Shown here: piece by piece, positions 37,452 to 46,613 of the stretch
Position numbering within the stretch: the first letter of the stretch is position 1
How the letters are laid out: each line of letters starts with the position of its first letter
Origin: Candidatus Saccharimonadota bacterium
GTDB taxonomy: Bacteria > Patescibacteriota > Saccharimonadia > Saccharimonadales > Saccharimonadaceae
DNA length: 64,000 bases
Reading direction: 5' to 3'
Assembly: GCA_028286285.1 (NCBI GenBank)
Contig: JAQBRV010000001.1
Location: forward strand, 1-64,000
Notes under the pieces: model-generated
Seen by the model: only the letters and a program-made list of their open reading frames with translations
Database searches by the model: none
Told to the model about the DNA's origin: nothing
Position numbers and translations under genes: made by a program

Positions 37452-38179
37452 GGGCCGCTTTCAGCTTCCATTTCGATTGCACTCGCGCCGCCCGCAGCGG
37501 CTCGAATGGTGATCCCAGTTGCCTGACCAGTTGAAAATCCATTCGTGTCCAGGCAAAGTGTTTGTTCGGCATTCAATGCATCGACGGCATTCGCTTGAAT
37601 CTCCCGAGAGTCAGGATCAGGCATTACCCCTGTTGGAATAAATGTTCGCAGTGAGCCCGAAAATGGCGAACGGAGCACCAATACAATGACATCCTGTGGG
37701 ATGACCTGTGCACCCCATGCAACAGGTGTTATTTCCTCGTCAATTGACGACCTGGTCATACGATACTGCTTCAGTGCATCGATATCGTTTGTTACAGGCG
37801 CCTCGTCGAAGCGTAATCCTATAACATTGGCCGTTGTAACATTGGTTCCAGTGCCATTAGCCATAAAGCGGACATATCGCCCCAGCACCACACACTCACT
37901 TGCCCCCCTTGTTCCAGACCCAGGTGCAATAAGTATCTTACCGCCATCATTGCCATCACTGCCACACTCTAAGTTATCGCCGCGACTGTTAACAACGTTG
38001 GATGTGTCAGCGTACTGACTCTGGAGGAGCGATTCGATTCCTATGGCAGCATCCCTGTAGCGTTGTTGCGATATTGCAATGCCAGAGCCAGCAAGAATAG
38101 CGATGACGAGAGCTCCGCTGACCGCCAAGAAAAGCATTGTTTCAATAACAGTAAATCCGTCATGACGTACAGTGTTCAT
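37445..38179 (-). CDS. Minor type IV pilin (GspH/FimT-like)
   Basis: 244 aa. The signal HDGFTVIETMLFLAVSGALVI has Glu5. First gene of the four-gene minor-pilin set. The promoter TGG-TATAAT (38194-38189) ends 9 nt before the ATG, so the operon mRNA is probably near-leaderless. Confidence 0.85.
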   Translation of the reverse strand: MNTVRHDGFTVIETMLFLAVSGALVIAILAGSGIAISQQRYRDAAIGIESLLQSQYADTSNVVNSRGDNLECGSDGNDGGKILIAPGSGTRGASECVVLGRYVRFMANGTGTNVTTANVIGLRFDEAPVTNDIDALKQYRMTRSSIDEEITPVAWGAQVIPQDVIVLVLRSPFSGSLRTFIPTGVMPDPDSREIQANAVDALNAEQTLCLDTNGFSTGQATGITIRAAAGGASAIEMEAESGPC

Positions 38180-38226
38180 TTGTTCATCATTATACCATAA
38201 GCATCATGCGGTGACAGAAGTTATAC

Positions 38227-39108
38227 CTAGAAAATAACTAAGCCTGAGTACCAGTCGATGACAGCCCGGCCGAAGAGCTCAGCCAGCACAAAGCCGGCAA
38301 TGAGCAGCGGCCCAAACGGCACCTGTGTAGTGCGAGTAAGCCGCTTCGTCACAAGACCCGGCATCACGATGACGCAGCCTATTAAATTAGCAGCGAACAA
38401 CGCAACAAGTGCCAGCTGCCAATCACCAAGTATGAGACCGAGTGCCAGGCCAAGTTTTACATCACCAAAACCTATCCAGGCGCCTTTTGACAGTATATAG
38501 AGTCCGAGGTAGATACCACTCAGCACGAAGACTGATTCTCCTACGTTCAGTAGTGCCGCCCCTACATCAGGAGAGTGGTAGACGGTCACCGCTGCCGTTA
38601 CGATACCTGACGCAATGAACGGGAATATTACTCGATCCGGAAGCAAGAACCACTTAAGATCATAGACAAACAGTATAGCTAGCATGACACCACCGACAAG
38701 CCATAAACCAAACTGTGCAATACTAAGACTCGATTCGACACCACCTGGCCAGAAAATGTAGGAAAGAACAAAAAATGCGGCCACTCCAATCTCTATCAGA
38801 GGTTCAAACCGTCCGATCGAATGACGGCAGTAGCGGCATTTACCGCGAGTACTCAACCAGCTAATGACCGGAACAAGATCATACCAAGCCAGTTGGTGAC
38901 CACACGATAGGCAACGTGAACGATCCTTCGCCCCTTTATGCTTCGTAAGGGGCAGTAGTTTTTCGTACTCTTTTTTGTCGTAGTCTTCTTTGGCCACTTT
39001 GTCTTCGACCAATTGGCGCGCTCTCAGGCGCCAGACGGTTGCGCCGGCGAAACTCCCCATAGCCATTCCAAGTAAACCAAGCGCGATACATACAAGTAAT
39101 TCATTCAT
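38227..39108 (-). CDS. pilD: Type IV prepilin peptidase
   Basis: 293 aa. It cleaves prepilin signals and N-methylates the new terminus. Motifs: zinc-type pairs CLSCGHQ..CRYC in the first cytoplasmic loop and the aspartate motifs FVYDLKW and FGDVKLGLALG. The start at 39108 is set by TATGAT (39121-39116) ending 7 nt upstream, so it is leaderless. Confidence 0.95.
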   Translation of the reverse strand: MNELLVCIALGLLGMAMGSFAGATVWRLRARQLVEDKVAKEDYDKKEYEKLLPLTKHKGAKDRSRCLSCGHQLAWYDLVPVISWLSTRGKCRYCRHSIGRFEPLIEIGVAAFFVLSYIFWPGGVESSLSIAQFGLWLVGGVMLAILFVYDLKWFLLPDRVIFPFIASGIVTAAVTVYHSPDVGAALLNVGESVFVLSGIYLGLYILSKGAWIGFGDVKLGLALGLILGDWQLALVALFAANLIGCVIVMPGLVTKRLTRTTQVPFGPLLIAGFVLAELFGRAVIDWYSGLVIF

Positions 39109-39139
39109 AAGCACTATCATACCCCACCAGATGCAAAAT

Positions 39140-39170
39140 GAAAACCTCGACAATTCTTGTCGAGGTTTTC
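39140..39170 (-). terminator. Terminator after pilA
   Basis: A perfect 14-bp hairpin (39140-39153 with 39157-39170) directly after the pilin gene, followed on the minus strand by CATTTTG. It would separate the pilin transcript from pilD. Confidence 0.85.
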
Positions 39171-39186
39171 ACCAGTTTCTAAACGA

Positions 39187-39672
39187 TTAGACGCCTAGAC
39201 AGGCGGTACCACCACCTTCAAGTGCCATACGAAGCGCAACGCTGCGAGATCCTGAAGGCATAACATCTTCACCCTTGCATTTAGTCGATAAATCAACCCA
39301 AATCTCGGCTTCACCAACTGCTCCAGTCTGCAAATAAGCCGGATATTGGCCTGCCCCCTTACCAGCGACAAAGAAATATTCACCTCTAGTAGGGTCTTCA
39401 AACGTATCTCCGTCAGCCTTTAAATATGTATCTCTGACACGCGTATTAAAATCAGAAACGGTCGGCAATGCGTTACGGTTGCTAGTTCGATAGTTATTTA
39501 CTGCCGTCTGCGCCCGACTCAAATCATTCCTGCGCTGCGTATCTCGCTGAGAGCGCTGCAACGCCGGCAGGGCGATGAACACCATCAAAAAGATAAGACC
39601 AGCGATCGCCAGTACTAAGACTACCTCGATGATTGTGAATCCTTTTTGCTTGTTTGTTATCTGTACGTTCAT
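39187..39672 (-). CDS. pilA: Type IV pilin, probable major subunit
   Basis: 161 aa. The signal QKGFTIIEVVLVLAIAGLIFL has Gly(-1) and Glu5. The globular domain ends in two Cys (CKGEDV..GGTACLGV), a likely disulfide. It has its own promoter, an AAGGTGG ribosome-binding site and a terminator within the pil cluster, so it can be expressed at higher levels than the motor genes. This supports a major-pilin role. Confidence 0.88.
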   Translation of the reverse strand: MNVQITNKQKGFTIIEVVLVLAIAGLIFLMVFIALPALQRSQRDTQRRNDLSRAQTAVNNYRTSNRNALPTVSDFNTRVRDTYLKADGDTFEDPTRGEYFFVAGKGAGQYPAYLQTGAVGEAEIWVDLSTKCKGEDVMPSGSRSVALRMALEGGGTACLGV

Positions 39673-39728
39673 AAAATTATTTCCACCTTTCTATGAACTT
39701 TAGTAAGTTCGCTACTGTGCTTACGCTT

Positions 39729-39757
39729 ATCATACCTTAGCCTTTTCACGTTGTCTA
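39729..39757 (-). promoter_or_regulatory. pilA promoter
   Basis: TAGACA (39757-39752), a 17-nt spacer and TATGAT (39734-39729) on the minus strand, overlapping the pilC stop. Leader ~50 nt with an AAGGTGG ribosome-binding site. Confidence 0.7.
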
Positions 39758-40966
39758 GAGGCTAATCGTATTTACCAGGCTGTAGATCGGTAACAAGATA
39801 GCTCCTACCATACCACCGGCCACGATTGCCAGTACCACCATCAGAATCGGTTCAATTGCCGTCGAGATAGCTCGGATCTCCTCATCCAGCTCATCCTCAA
39901 AAACCTGAGCCGTCTTGCCCATCATTTCATCGATTTTGCCGGATTGCTCACCAATCTTAATCATCTGCGGTACTAGTGGCAGAATGTAGTCTTCTGGCTG
40001 CAAGGAGTCAGACAGCGCTTTCCCTCCCTTTACTTTCTCGGCGGCACGATCGATACTGCGAGCAATGATTGTGTTACTCACCGCTTCGGCGGTAATTCTA
40101 AGCATGTCGAGCATCGGTACGCCGGTACTGAGTAGTGTCTGCCCTGTGCGAGCAAGTCGCGCCATATAAAGCTTGCGGAACATACCGCTAAATAGCGGGA
40201 CGTTGAGCTTGAGCGTATCGACGAGTCGAATGCCACCTTCTGTTTTGAGATACTGAATGAAGAAATACCCGCCGGTAACAAGAATAATAATAATAAGCCA
40301 CCAAAACTGAACCACAACGTCTGCTGCCGTGACCATCACTTGCGTCAGGAACGGTAGATCTTTCTTGAGGTCGATATAAAGCTTTTCAACTTGCGGTACG
40401 ACAGTGAAGAGCATGAATGCCATGACGCCAAAAATAACAAACAACACAATGATCGGATACGTCAGCGCGCCCTTGATCTTACTCATGACCGCCGCATCTT
40501 TTTCTTGTTGAGCGGCAATACGCATTAGCGCATCGTCCAGTGTTCCTGAGGCCTCACCAGCTTGAATCAATGCCAGGAATACCTTGTCAAACACCTCGGG
40601 GTGCTTACCGAACGCCTCTGAAAGGGCTCGACCGCCTTCAATATCAACGATAATATCGTCAACCACTCCCCGTAGCCTCTTATTATTTGTCTGGTCGAGC
40701 ACCGTACGGAGGCTCTGCGAAAGCGGCAACCCCGCCCCGAGCAACGTCGAGAGTTGGCGCGTAAAGACGATCTTGTCTTTGGTTGTAATGCGACCCGTTA
40801 GCCGACTAAGGAGACTGGTACCGTCGTCGAACTCTTTGATATCGAGTGGGATAAAACCCTGCTCGAGCAAAAGTTTAGCGGCGGAACTTTCGGACTCAGC
40901 CTGGACGATCGACTTGACGTGCTTGCCACTCGAATTGTCCTTGGCTTCATAGCTAAACTTTTTCAT
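39755..40966 (-). CDS. pilC: Type IV pilus inner-membrane platform protein
   Basis: 403 aa, full length. Two T2SF repeats (FTRQLSTLLGAGLPLSQSL and MARLARTGQTLLSTGVPML) and three membrane helices. It is the inner-membrane platform on which PilB and PilT act. It follows pilT by 6 nt. Confidence 0.96.
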   Translation of the reverse strand: MKKFSYEAKDNSSGKHVKSIVQAESESSAAKLLLEQGFIPLDIKEFDDGTSLLSRLTGRITTKDKIVFTRQLSTLLGAGLPLSQSLRTVLDQTNNKRLRGVVDDIIVDIEGGRALSEAFGKHPEVFDKVFLALIQAGEASGTLDDALMRIAAQQEKDAAVMSKIKGALTYPIIVLFVIFGVMAFMLFTVVPQVEKLYIDLKKDLPFLTQVMVTAADVVVQFWWLIIIILVTGGYFFIQYLKTEGGIRLVDTLKLNVPLFSGMFRKLYMARLARTGQTLLSTGVPMLDMLRITAEAVSNTIIARSIDRAAEKVKGGKALSDSLQPEDYILPLVPQMIKIGEQSGKIDEMMGKTAQVFEDELDEEIRAISTAIEPILMVVLAIVAGGMVGAILLPIYSLVNTISL

Positions 40967-40972
40967 GAGTTA

Positions 40973-42043
40973 TTATCCTCTCATCAGCCTTTCGAATTCA
41001 GTCAGGTCAACGGCGTAATCACGGGCGTTGTCATAGGTGACAGTACCAGCCTGTACCAGACCCACAAGAGTGCGATCCATTGTTTGCATGCCTTGATCGG
41101 CACCGGTTTGGATGACGGCATCAAGCTGGTGAGATTTCCCTTCGCGGATGATGTTGCGGACGGCTGAGTTTGCCACCAGAACTTCGGCAGCAACCACACG
41201 ACCACCGCCAATCGCTGGCACCAGACGCTGCGACACAATCGCCATCAGAATGTTGGACAGCTGGGCACGAATTTGCGGTTGTTGGTGAGGCGGGAAAACG
41301 TCAATCATACGATCAATCGACTGAGCCGCACTGTTGGTGTGCAGTGTCGCAAAGACGAGATGCCCGGTTTCGGCGATGGTGATCGCGGCCGAGATTGTCT
41401 CGAGGTCGCGCATCTCACCAATCAGAACGACGTCAGGGTCTTGACGCAAGCTGGAGCGCAACGCGGCCGAGAAACTGTAGGTATCGTAGTGAACTTCACG
41501 TTGCACCACGACCGACTTCTTCGATTTGTGGGTAAACTCGATTGGATCTTCGATAGTTATAATATGATGAGATTTTTCAGTGTTAATCTTATCAACCAAG
41601 GCTGCAAGTGTGGTCGACTTACCCGAGCCAGTCGGACCGGTAATCAGTACCAGGCCACGCGGAAAATCCGCAAAGCCCATCACAACATTTGGCATGCCGA
41701 GCTCAGTGACCGATTTAATTTCATTGGGAATAAGGCGCAGCGCCGCCGCAATATTACCGCGTTCGTGGAAGGCATTTACGCGGAAACGACCGAGATTACC
41801 GAAGGCAAAGCTAAAGTCGAATTCTTTGTCTTTCATCAGAATCTGTTGCTGATCCTGGTCAAGGATGGCGAATACCAGGGCTTCGACATTGGCTTCGTCG
41901 AGGGGGTTAAAGCCCGCCACGGGTACCAACGATCCATCGACACGCAGCATGGGCGGTAACCCAACTTGAAGGTGAAGGTCAGAAGCACGCTTCTTTATCA
42001 CCTCTTCGAGTAGCAGTTCGATCCTAAGCTCTTGATTGTTCAT
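40973..42043 (-). CDS. pilT: Pilus retraction ATPase
   Basis: 356 aa. Walker A GPTGSGKSTTLAAL, Asp box, His box ATLHTNSAAQSIDR and the C-terminal AVRNIIREGKSHQL, the retraction-specific motif. Powers pilus retraction and hence twitching or DNA pull-in. Confidence 0.97.
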   Translation of the reverse strand: MNNQELRIELLLEEVIKKRASDLHLQVGLPPMLRVDGSLVPVAGFNPLDEANVEALVFAILDQDQQQILMKDKEFDFSFAFGNLGRFRVNAFHERGNIAAALRLIPNEIKSVTELGMPNVVMGFADFPRGLVLITGPTGSGKSTTLAALVDKINTEKSHHIITIEDPIEFTHKSKKSVVVQREVHYDTYSFSAALRSSLRQDPDVVLIGEMRDLETISAAITIAETGHLVFATLHTNSAAQSIDRMIDVFPPHQQPQIRAQLSNILMAIVSQRLVPAIGGGRVVAAEVLVANSAVRNIIREGKSHQLDAVIQTGADQGMQTMDRTLVGLVQAGTVTYDNARDYAVDLTEFERLMRG

Positions 42044-42055
42044 ATTCCACCCTTC

Positions 42056-43819
42056 TTATGCAGTATCTGCAGCGACCCTATTTACTTCTTCAATGGTAGT
42101 GAGCCCCTGTAGGGCTTTGAGATACCCGTCCTGGCGCATTGTAATCATGCCTTGTGCGACCGCCAACCGTTGTATCTCAGCACTCGTGGCCCGATTTACG
42201 ATAAGTTTCTGGATCTCTTCGTTGACATCCATCACTTCGTAGAGGCCGGCGCGACCTGAATAACCACGTGGTGTTGCAGGTGTATCTTTACCCTTGACTA
42301 AAGTATAAGCGTTTTGACCCGCTAGAGGCAAGTCTTTATATCCGAGATCTTCCGAAACCCGCACGACTTCCTCTTTAGTCTTCGGCAATAGGTGCCCAAC
42401 AGTTGTCAGAATGTTCTGGGTTTCAATCGGTGATGAATTATAGGCATCGCGTTTGGGAGTAACTCGCCGCACAAGACGCTGACCAATAATAGTGTTGATG
42501 GTACTCGCGATCAAAAACGGCTCAATCCCCATATCGAGCAGTCGTGGCAACACGCCCGCAGCTGAATTGGTGTGGAGTGTGCTGAATACTAAGTGGCCAG
42601 TCAGCGCCGCCTGCACTGCTAGGTTAGCCGTTTCAGCGTCACGAATTTCCCCCACCATGACAACGTCGGGGTCTTGACGTAAAATCGAACGGAGTCCGCT
42701 AGCAAACGTCAGTCCGACGTCGCTATTAACTTGGATCTGGTTGACTCCGTCCATCTTATACTCAACCGGGTCTTCCAGGGTGACGATATTCACCGTGTCG
42801 TTCTTTATTTCTTTAATAATAGCGTAGAGGCTGGTGGACTTACCGGAGCCCGTCGGACCAGAGGTCAGTACCATACCGCTCGGACGTCTCATGCCCTTTT
42901 GGATAGCACGTAGCGCTCGGCCAGCGTAGCCCATTTGCGCAAGGTCAAAGCTGTTACCGGTTTTGTCGAGCAGACGAATCACGACTTGCTCACCCCATAC
43001 TACCGGGCTGATAGCGATACGAAGATCAACTTCTTTATTGGCGATCTTGACGGTAAACTGACCATCCTGTGGTGTGCGGTGTTCGTCGATTTTTAGATTG
43101 GACAAAATCTTTATACGGCTGACGAGCGCCGGTTCGATACTTTTTGGTAGCTGCATAATCTCACGCAGCACACCATCAACGCGACAACGAATCTTTAAAG
43201 AGCCTTCCAATGGTTCAATGTGAACATCACTGGAGCGCGTTTTTACAGCATATTCAAGAATGGTCGTCAGGGCACGACTAATCGGCGAGTCTTGAACAAT
43301 AGTCTTTATATTATTGCTCTCGGCAGTCACCGCGTCTTGTTCAGACGCCACCGCTGCAGCGTCGACCGTCGAAAGGTCGGTCTTGTACTGGTCGATGATG
43401 TGACGTACGCCGGCTTCCGACGCCATAAATACCTTGAGCGGGCGCTGGATCTTGTTTGACAGATAATCGACTGCTTGAACATTGTTGGCGTCGATCATGG
43501 CAACCGCTAAACGACTCTGTATCTCGGCTAGCGGCACAGCCATAAATCGCTCAGCAATGTCTTTGGGGATAAGGGCAAGGATTTCTTGACTGACAATCGA
43601 GTTCGTCAGATTGACATAGGGAACACCCGAGGCCTGGGCGGTGGCATGAGCCAGCAGCTCACTGTCGACAGCGCCCATCTCAGTCAGGATGTTGAGGACG
43701 GGTTTTTGCTGAGCATCGGCGGTCTGCCGAGCCTGATCAATCACCGTCCGATCAACTAATCCCTCTTCGATGAGAAGCGAGACTAATTTCTCTTGCAGGT
43801 CGGTTGTCATAAGAGACAT
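42056..43819 (-). CDS. pilB: Pilus extension ATPase
   Basis: 587 aa. N-terminal MshEN-type regions (GVPYVNLTN..LIPKDIAERF), which in other bacteria can bind c-di-GMP, then the GspE-type ATPase: Walker A GPTGSGKSTSLYAI, His box FSTLHTNSAAGV. The zinc-binding tetra-Cys motif common in PilB/GspE is absent (RRVTPKRDAYNSSP). Confidence 0.96.
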   Translation of the reverse strand: MSLMTTDLQEKLVSLLIEEGLVDRTVIDQARQTADAQQKPVLNILTEMGAVDSELLAHATAQASGVPYVNLTNSIVSQEILALIPKDIAERFMAVPLAEIQSRLAVAMIDANNVQAVDYLSNKIQRPLKVFMASEAGVRHIIDQYKTDLSTVDAAAVASEQDAVTAESNNIKTIVQDSPISRALTTILEYAVKTRSSDVHIEPLEGSLKIRCRVDGVLREIMQLPKSIEPALVSRIKILSNLKIDEHRTPQDGQFTVKIANKEVDLRIAISPVVWGEQVVIRLLDKTGNSFDLAQMGYAGRALRAIQKGMRRPSGMVLTSGPTGSGKSTSLYAIIKEIKNDTVNIVTLEDPVEYKMDGVNQIQVNSDVGLTFASGLRSILRQDPDVVMVGEIRDAETANLAVQAALTGHLVFSTLHTNSAAGVLPRLLDMGIEPFLIASTINTIIGQRLVRRVTPKRDAYNSSPIETQNILTTVGHLLPKTKEEVVRVSEDLGYKDLPLAGQNAYTLVKGKDTPATPRGYSGRAGLYEVMDVNEEIQKLIVNRATSAEIQRLAVAQGMITMRQDGYLKALQGLTTIEEVNRVAADTA

Positions 43820-43830
43820 GAACGCACCAC

Positions 43831-44103
43831 CTATTGCCCCTGCGGGGTTGATTCTACTGGGACTGTCGTGCTCGAATCTTGAGCCTCATTACCGATAATT
43901 ACCTCAACGGTCGGATTAATCGCCTCTGGATTGAATAATGTCGAATCTGGTGGCACAATTTTCTCAGCAATAGGAGTTGCGGTTTTTACTTTGACCGGTT
44001 TGGCAGTATCTTGAAAAACGGGTAATGACCCGACGATAAAGTATGCCGCCAGAATGCTAATAGAAGCTATCAATATGACCATTGCTATGTCGGTTTTCTT
44101 CAT
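43831..44103 (-). CDS. Small membrane protein of the pil cluster
   Basis: 90 aa. One N-terminal helix (residues ~8-28) and a polar extracytoplasmic tail. It sits between pilO-like and pilB genes, overlapping the former by 4 nt, the place where PilP-like lipoproteins occur in other bacteria; no sequence similarity to PilP is evident. Confidence 0.7.
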   Translation of the reverse strand: MKKTDIAMVILIASISILAAYFIVGSLPVFQDTAKPVKVKTATPIAEKIVPPDSTLFNPEAINPTVEVIIGNEAQDSSTTVPVESTPQGQ

Positions 44104-44789
44104 GGCCTTACTACCTTATCTTTTAGTGTCGCGACTGTCTCGGGTTGATAGTACACCTCAGCGGTTGCCTTTAACGCAAGTCGGCTCCCTTGACGTTCAA
44201 TCTCGTAAGAAAGCACGCGAACAATTCGTACAGAACGTTCGAGTCGCTGGAGAAGCTGACGTAAACTGTCAGCTCCATCTGGAGTGGTGGAAACGGAAAA
44301 ACTAAATACAATACTGTCGGCGCTGGTTGTCGCGGTGTCTGTAGTGACTGGATCCGATACAGAAGACTCGACGCCTGACACCGGATTGAGCGAAAGTGTA
44401 TCGATACTAATCCCCTCTCCAACAAGAAGTACTTGCTGAAGCGATGCTCCAAAAGCCGAAGAGTTGGCGTCTGCCGGTAAAGCATCAAGCACGACACGAA
44501 GTGGAGCATCTTCTGGGTGTGCTTTTGCATCAGTCAGCTCCTGACTGGTGTTCAAGACTCGTATGTTGTCCTTTAAACGGCTGGCTACTTTGTTGTTGTC
44601 TTGAAGTACATTGATTGTGTGTTGCTTTTCACCAAGAACCTTCTCATTGAAGAGTAGCTTCTGGCCCAAGAATATCGAAACGACAATCGCCATGCCGACA
44701 AGAGCCGACACGCCAGCTACAGTAATGAACATCGTGCGATTGGCGTTAGCAATCTGCTGTCGTTTACGAAGTGCTCTGTCTTGTGCCAT
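44100..44789 (-). CDS. pilO: PilO-like alignment protein
   Basis: 229 aa from the ATG at 44789; the longer frame overlaps the pilN-like gene. Short basic N-terminus, one membrane helix (MFITVAGVSALVGMAIVVSIF), coiled coil, then a small alpha-beta domain. Topology and position after the pilN-like gene match PilO. Sequence identity is weak. Confidence 0.75.
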   Translation of the reverse strand: MAQDRALRKRQQIANANRTMFITVAGVSALVGMAIVVSIFLGQKLLFNEKVLGEKQHTINVLQDNNKVASRLKDNIRVLNTSQELTDAKAHPEDAPLRVVLDALPADANSSAFGASLQQVLLVGEGISIDTLSLNPVSGVESSVSDPVTTDTATTSADSIVFSFSVSTTPDGADSLRQLLQRLERSVRIVRVLSYEIERQGSRLALKATAEVYYQPETVATLKDKVVRP

Positions 44790-44790
44790 A

Positions 44791-45519
44791 TTAATTATTC
44801 CCCGCTTTACTATCTGCTGCGCGTGACGTAAACAGACTTTCTGGTACACCCTCGAATGAATCGGTCGCGTTTTTTCGGTCAGGACCGACAATTGTTGCAT
44901 TACTAGTAGAGCGCATAAATAATTCATCGGGATACGTGAAACTAATCGTAAAACGAAGTACCTTTTTGCCACTGGCGTCTTCACCATAGCTTCTGTTACT
45001 GTCCGAGATGTCAGTGGCGAGTGCGACAGATCTTACTGCGTCGGCCTCAGAATATTCAAGATGTGTTGCCTCGATCGTCTTTCGAAATACTTCGAGCGCC
45101 GCAAATCCGTTATCGGCCTGGGCATCAATCGTGATAGTCCGTTTTTCGGTATCGACAGCCGTTTTACTAATCGCAATCGTATTCGGGGCTGGTGGAACAA
45201 TCGCGGAAAGCAGGTCGAAAACACGAGAGTTAACTTGACGATCTTGACCAAGTTCTGAGAGTTTTAATAGCTGTGCTTGGATAGTCAGTGCGTTGCCGAG
45301 ACCATCAACTTTTGAAATTTTTTCCTGTTCACTCTTGATCGCACCGTCGGCCAGAGTTGACCGCAGGGTTTGCGCGCCAAAGACATAGAGTGATAGAACG
45401 ACAACGATACCTGCTGACACAATACCAACAAGGGTTGCGATTGATATAACCGTAGCACGAAGTTGCTGAGCTCGAATGAGCTCTTGTTTTACGTCAGGGA
45501 CGAGGTTAATTTCAATCAT
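44791..45519 (-). CDS. pilN: PilN-like protein
   Basis: 242 aa. It starts MIEINLVPDVKQE, the INLxP motif with which PilN docks onto PilM, then one membrane helix and a periplasmic-type domain. It overlaps pilM by 4 nt. Confidence 0.87.
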   Translation of the reverse strand: MIEINLVPDVKQELIRAQQLRATVISIATLVGIVSAGIVVVLSLYVFGAQTLRSTLADGAIKSEQEKISKVDGLGNALTIQAQLLKLSELGQDRQVNSRVFDLLSAIVPPAPNTIAISKTAVDTEKRTITIDAQADNGFAALEVFRKTIEATHLEYSEADAVRSVALATDISDSNRSYGEDASGKKVLRFTISFTYPDELFMRSTSNATIVGPDRKNATDSFEGVPESLFTSRAADSKAGNN

Positions 45520-46562
45520 GACTTATTGCTCCGTTGTGCCAGGCCGATAACCGTCGCAAACTCAGCTGAGACTGGTGCAAGCTGCTGCTGATCTTTTTGT
45601 GAAACGCTCACTGCTTGCCATGGGTTAGCAAGAACCGACGCCACGCCGACTTTCGAGGTAATATATTCACCAAACTGCGGCACTGTACTGGCAAAGCCCG
45701 ACAGCAGGACACCACCAATTGCGATGCTTGGGTAGCGCGTCTGGAAAAATTTAATCGACTTCACTAGCTCGCTGGCAAAGTTATCAAGCGTGCTTTCGAG
45801 TGCGCGTAACACCTGGCCTTCGAGTCTATCAGGGGTTAGGCCAAATTTCAGAATAAACTGTCGCGCCTGATCATCTTGGACATTGAGGTTCTGGACGGCG
45901 GTCTTAATAAGCGACTGTAGGCCAATCGGTACGGTGCGGACGAGCCGCGGGGCGTTACCGTAGGTAATCGCGATGTCAGTTGACTGATCACCCATGTCAA
46001 CGATCAGGCGGGCATCCTGGACACCAGCCGGCAAGAGCGATCTGATCATGGCGATAGGATCAGGTTCAGCGCCAATCACGTTTAGGCCAAGACCTTCGAC
46101 AAATTCTAGGCGTTCTTCGGCGTACGAGTTGGCGGTGCTTGCTAGTAATACTTCCTGTTTCTTGGGATCATGGGCGGACTGACCAAGCAATACCCAGTCA
46201 ACCTTGGCCTCATCGATCGACATCGGAATGTATTGATCGATTTGATACTTGATCGTGCTGCGCAGCTCACTCTCGGGCATCACTGGTACATCAATGACGG
46301 TTGTAAAGGTTTTCTGCGAAGGCAGCCCGATCACGACATCTTTCGTCCGAATACCACTCTGTCCAACAGCGGTCATAATAATTTCACCAAGACGTCGCTG
46401 CGCATCTGCTGAATTTGCCGAGGTTAGTTTACTGTCGACCGGAGCATAGCCGTAATGTTGTAACGTCCAACCGGTACCGCTACGTGCCAGCTGAACCACA
46501 CGCACCGCGTTCGTACCGATGTCCAGTGCAAAGAAGTTGCCCACGCCTTTAAATAATGTCAT
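45516..46562 (-). CDS. pilM: PilM, actin-like pilus assembly ATPase
   Basis: 348 aa from the ATG at 46562. An ATG at 46574 overlaps the TATAAT -10 (46578-46573) and is unlikely to be used. The actin-fold motif FALDIGTNAVRVVQL and RLIVDMGDQSTDIAI are typical of PilM. First gene of the pilMNO-90aa-BTC run; near-leaderless. Confidence 0.93.
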   Translation of the reverse strand: MTLFKGVGNFFALDIGTNAVRVVQLARSGTGWTLQHYGYAPVDSKLTSANSADAQRRLGEIIMTAVGQSGIRTKDVVIGLPSQKTFTTVIDVPVMPESELRSTIKYQIDQYIPMSIDEAKVDWVLLGQSAHDPKKQEVLLASTANSYAEERLEFVEGLGLNVIGAEPDPIAMIRSLLPAGVQDARLIVDMGDQSTDIAITYGNAPRLVRTVPIGLQSLIKTAVQNLNVQDDQARQFILKFGLTPDRLEGQVLRALESTLDNFASELVKSIKFFQTRYPSIAIGGVLLSGFASTVPQFGEYITSKVGVASVLANPWQAVSVSQKDQQQLAPVSAEFATVIGLAQRSNKS

Positions 46563-46613
46563 ATTGTCCCTCATTATACATAAGCACTATCTCTAAAAGC
46601 AAGCCCATATAGA

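Noticed and set aside
38227-39190. Longer pilD start at 39153
   Set aside because: It lies upstream of the TATGAT promoter; the ATG at 39108 fits the leaderless pattern and the protein's hydrophobic start.
46563-46574. pilM start at 46574
   Set aside because: That ATG overlaps the -10 hexamer, so it would not be in the mRNA.
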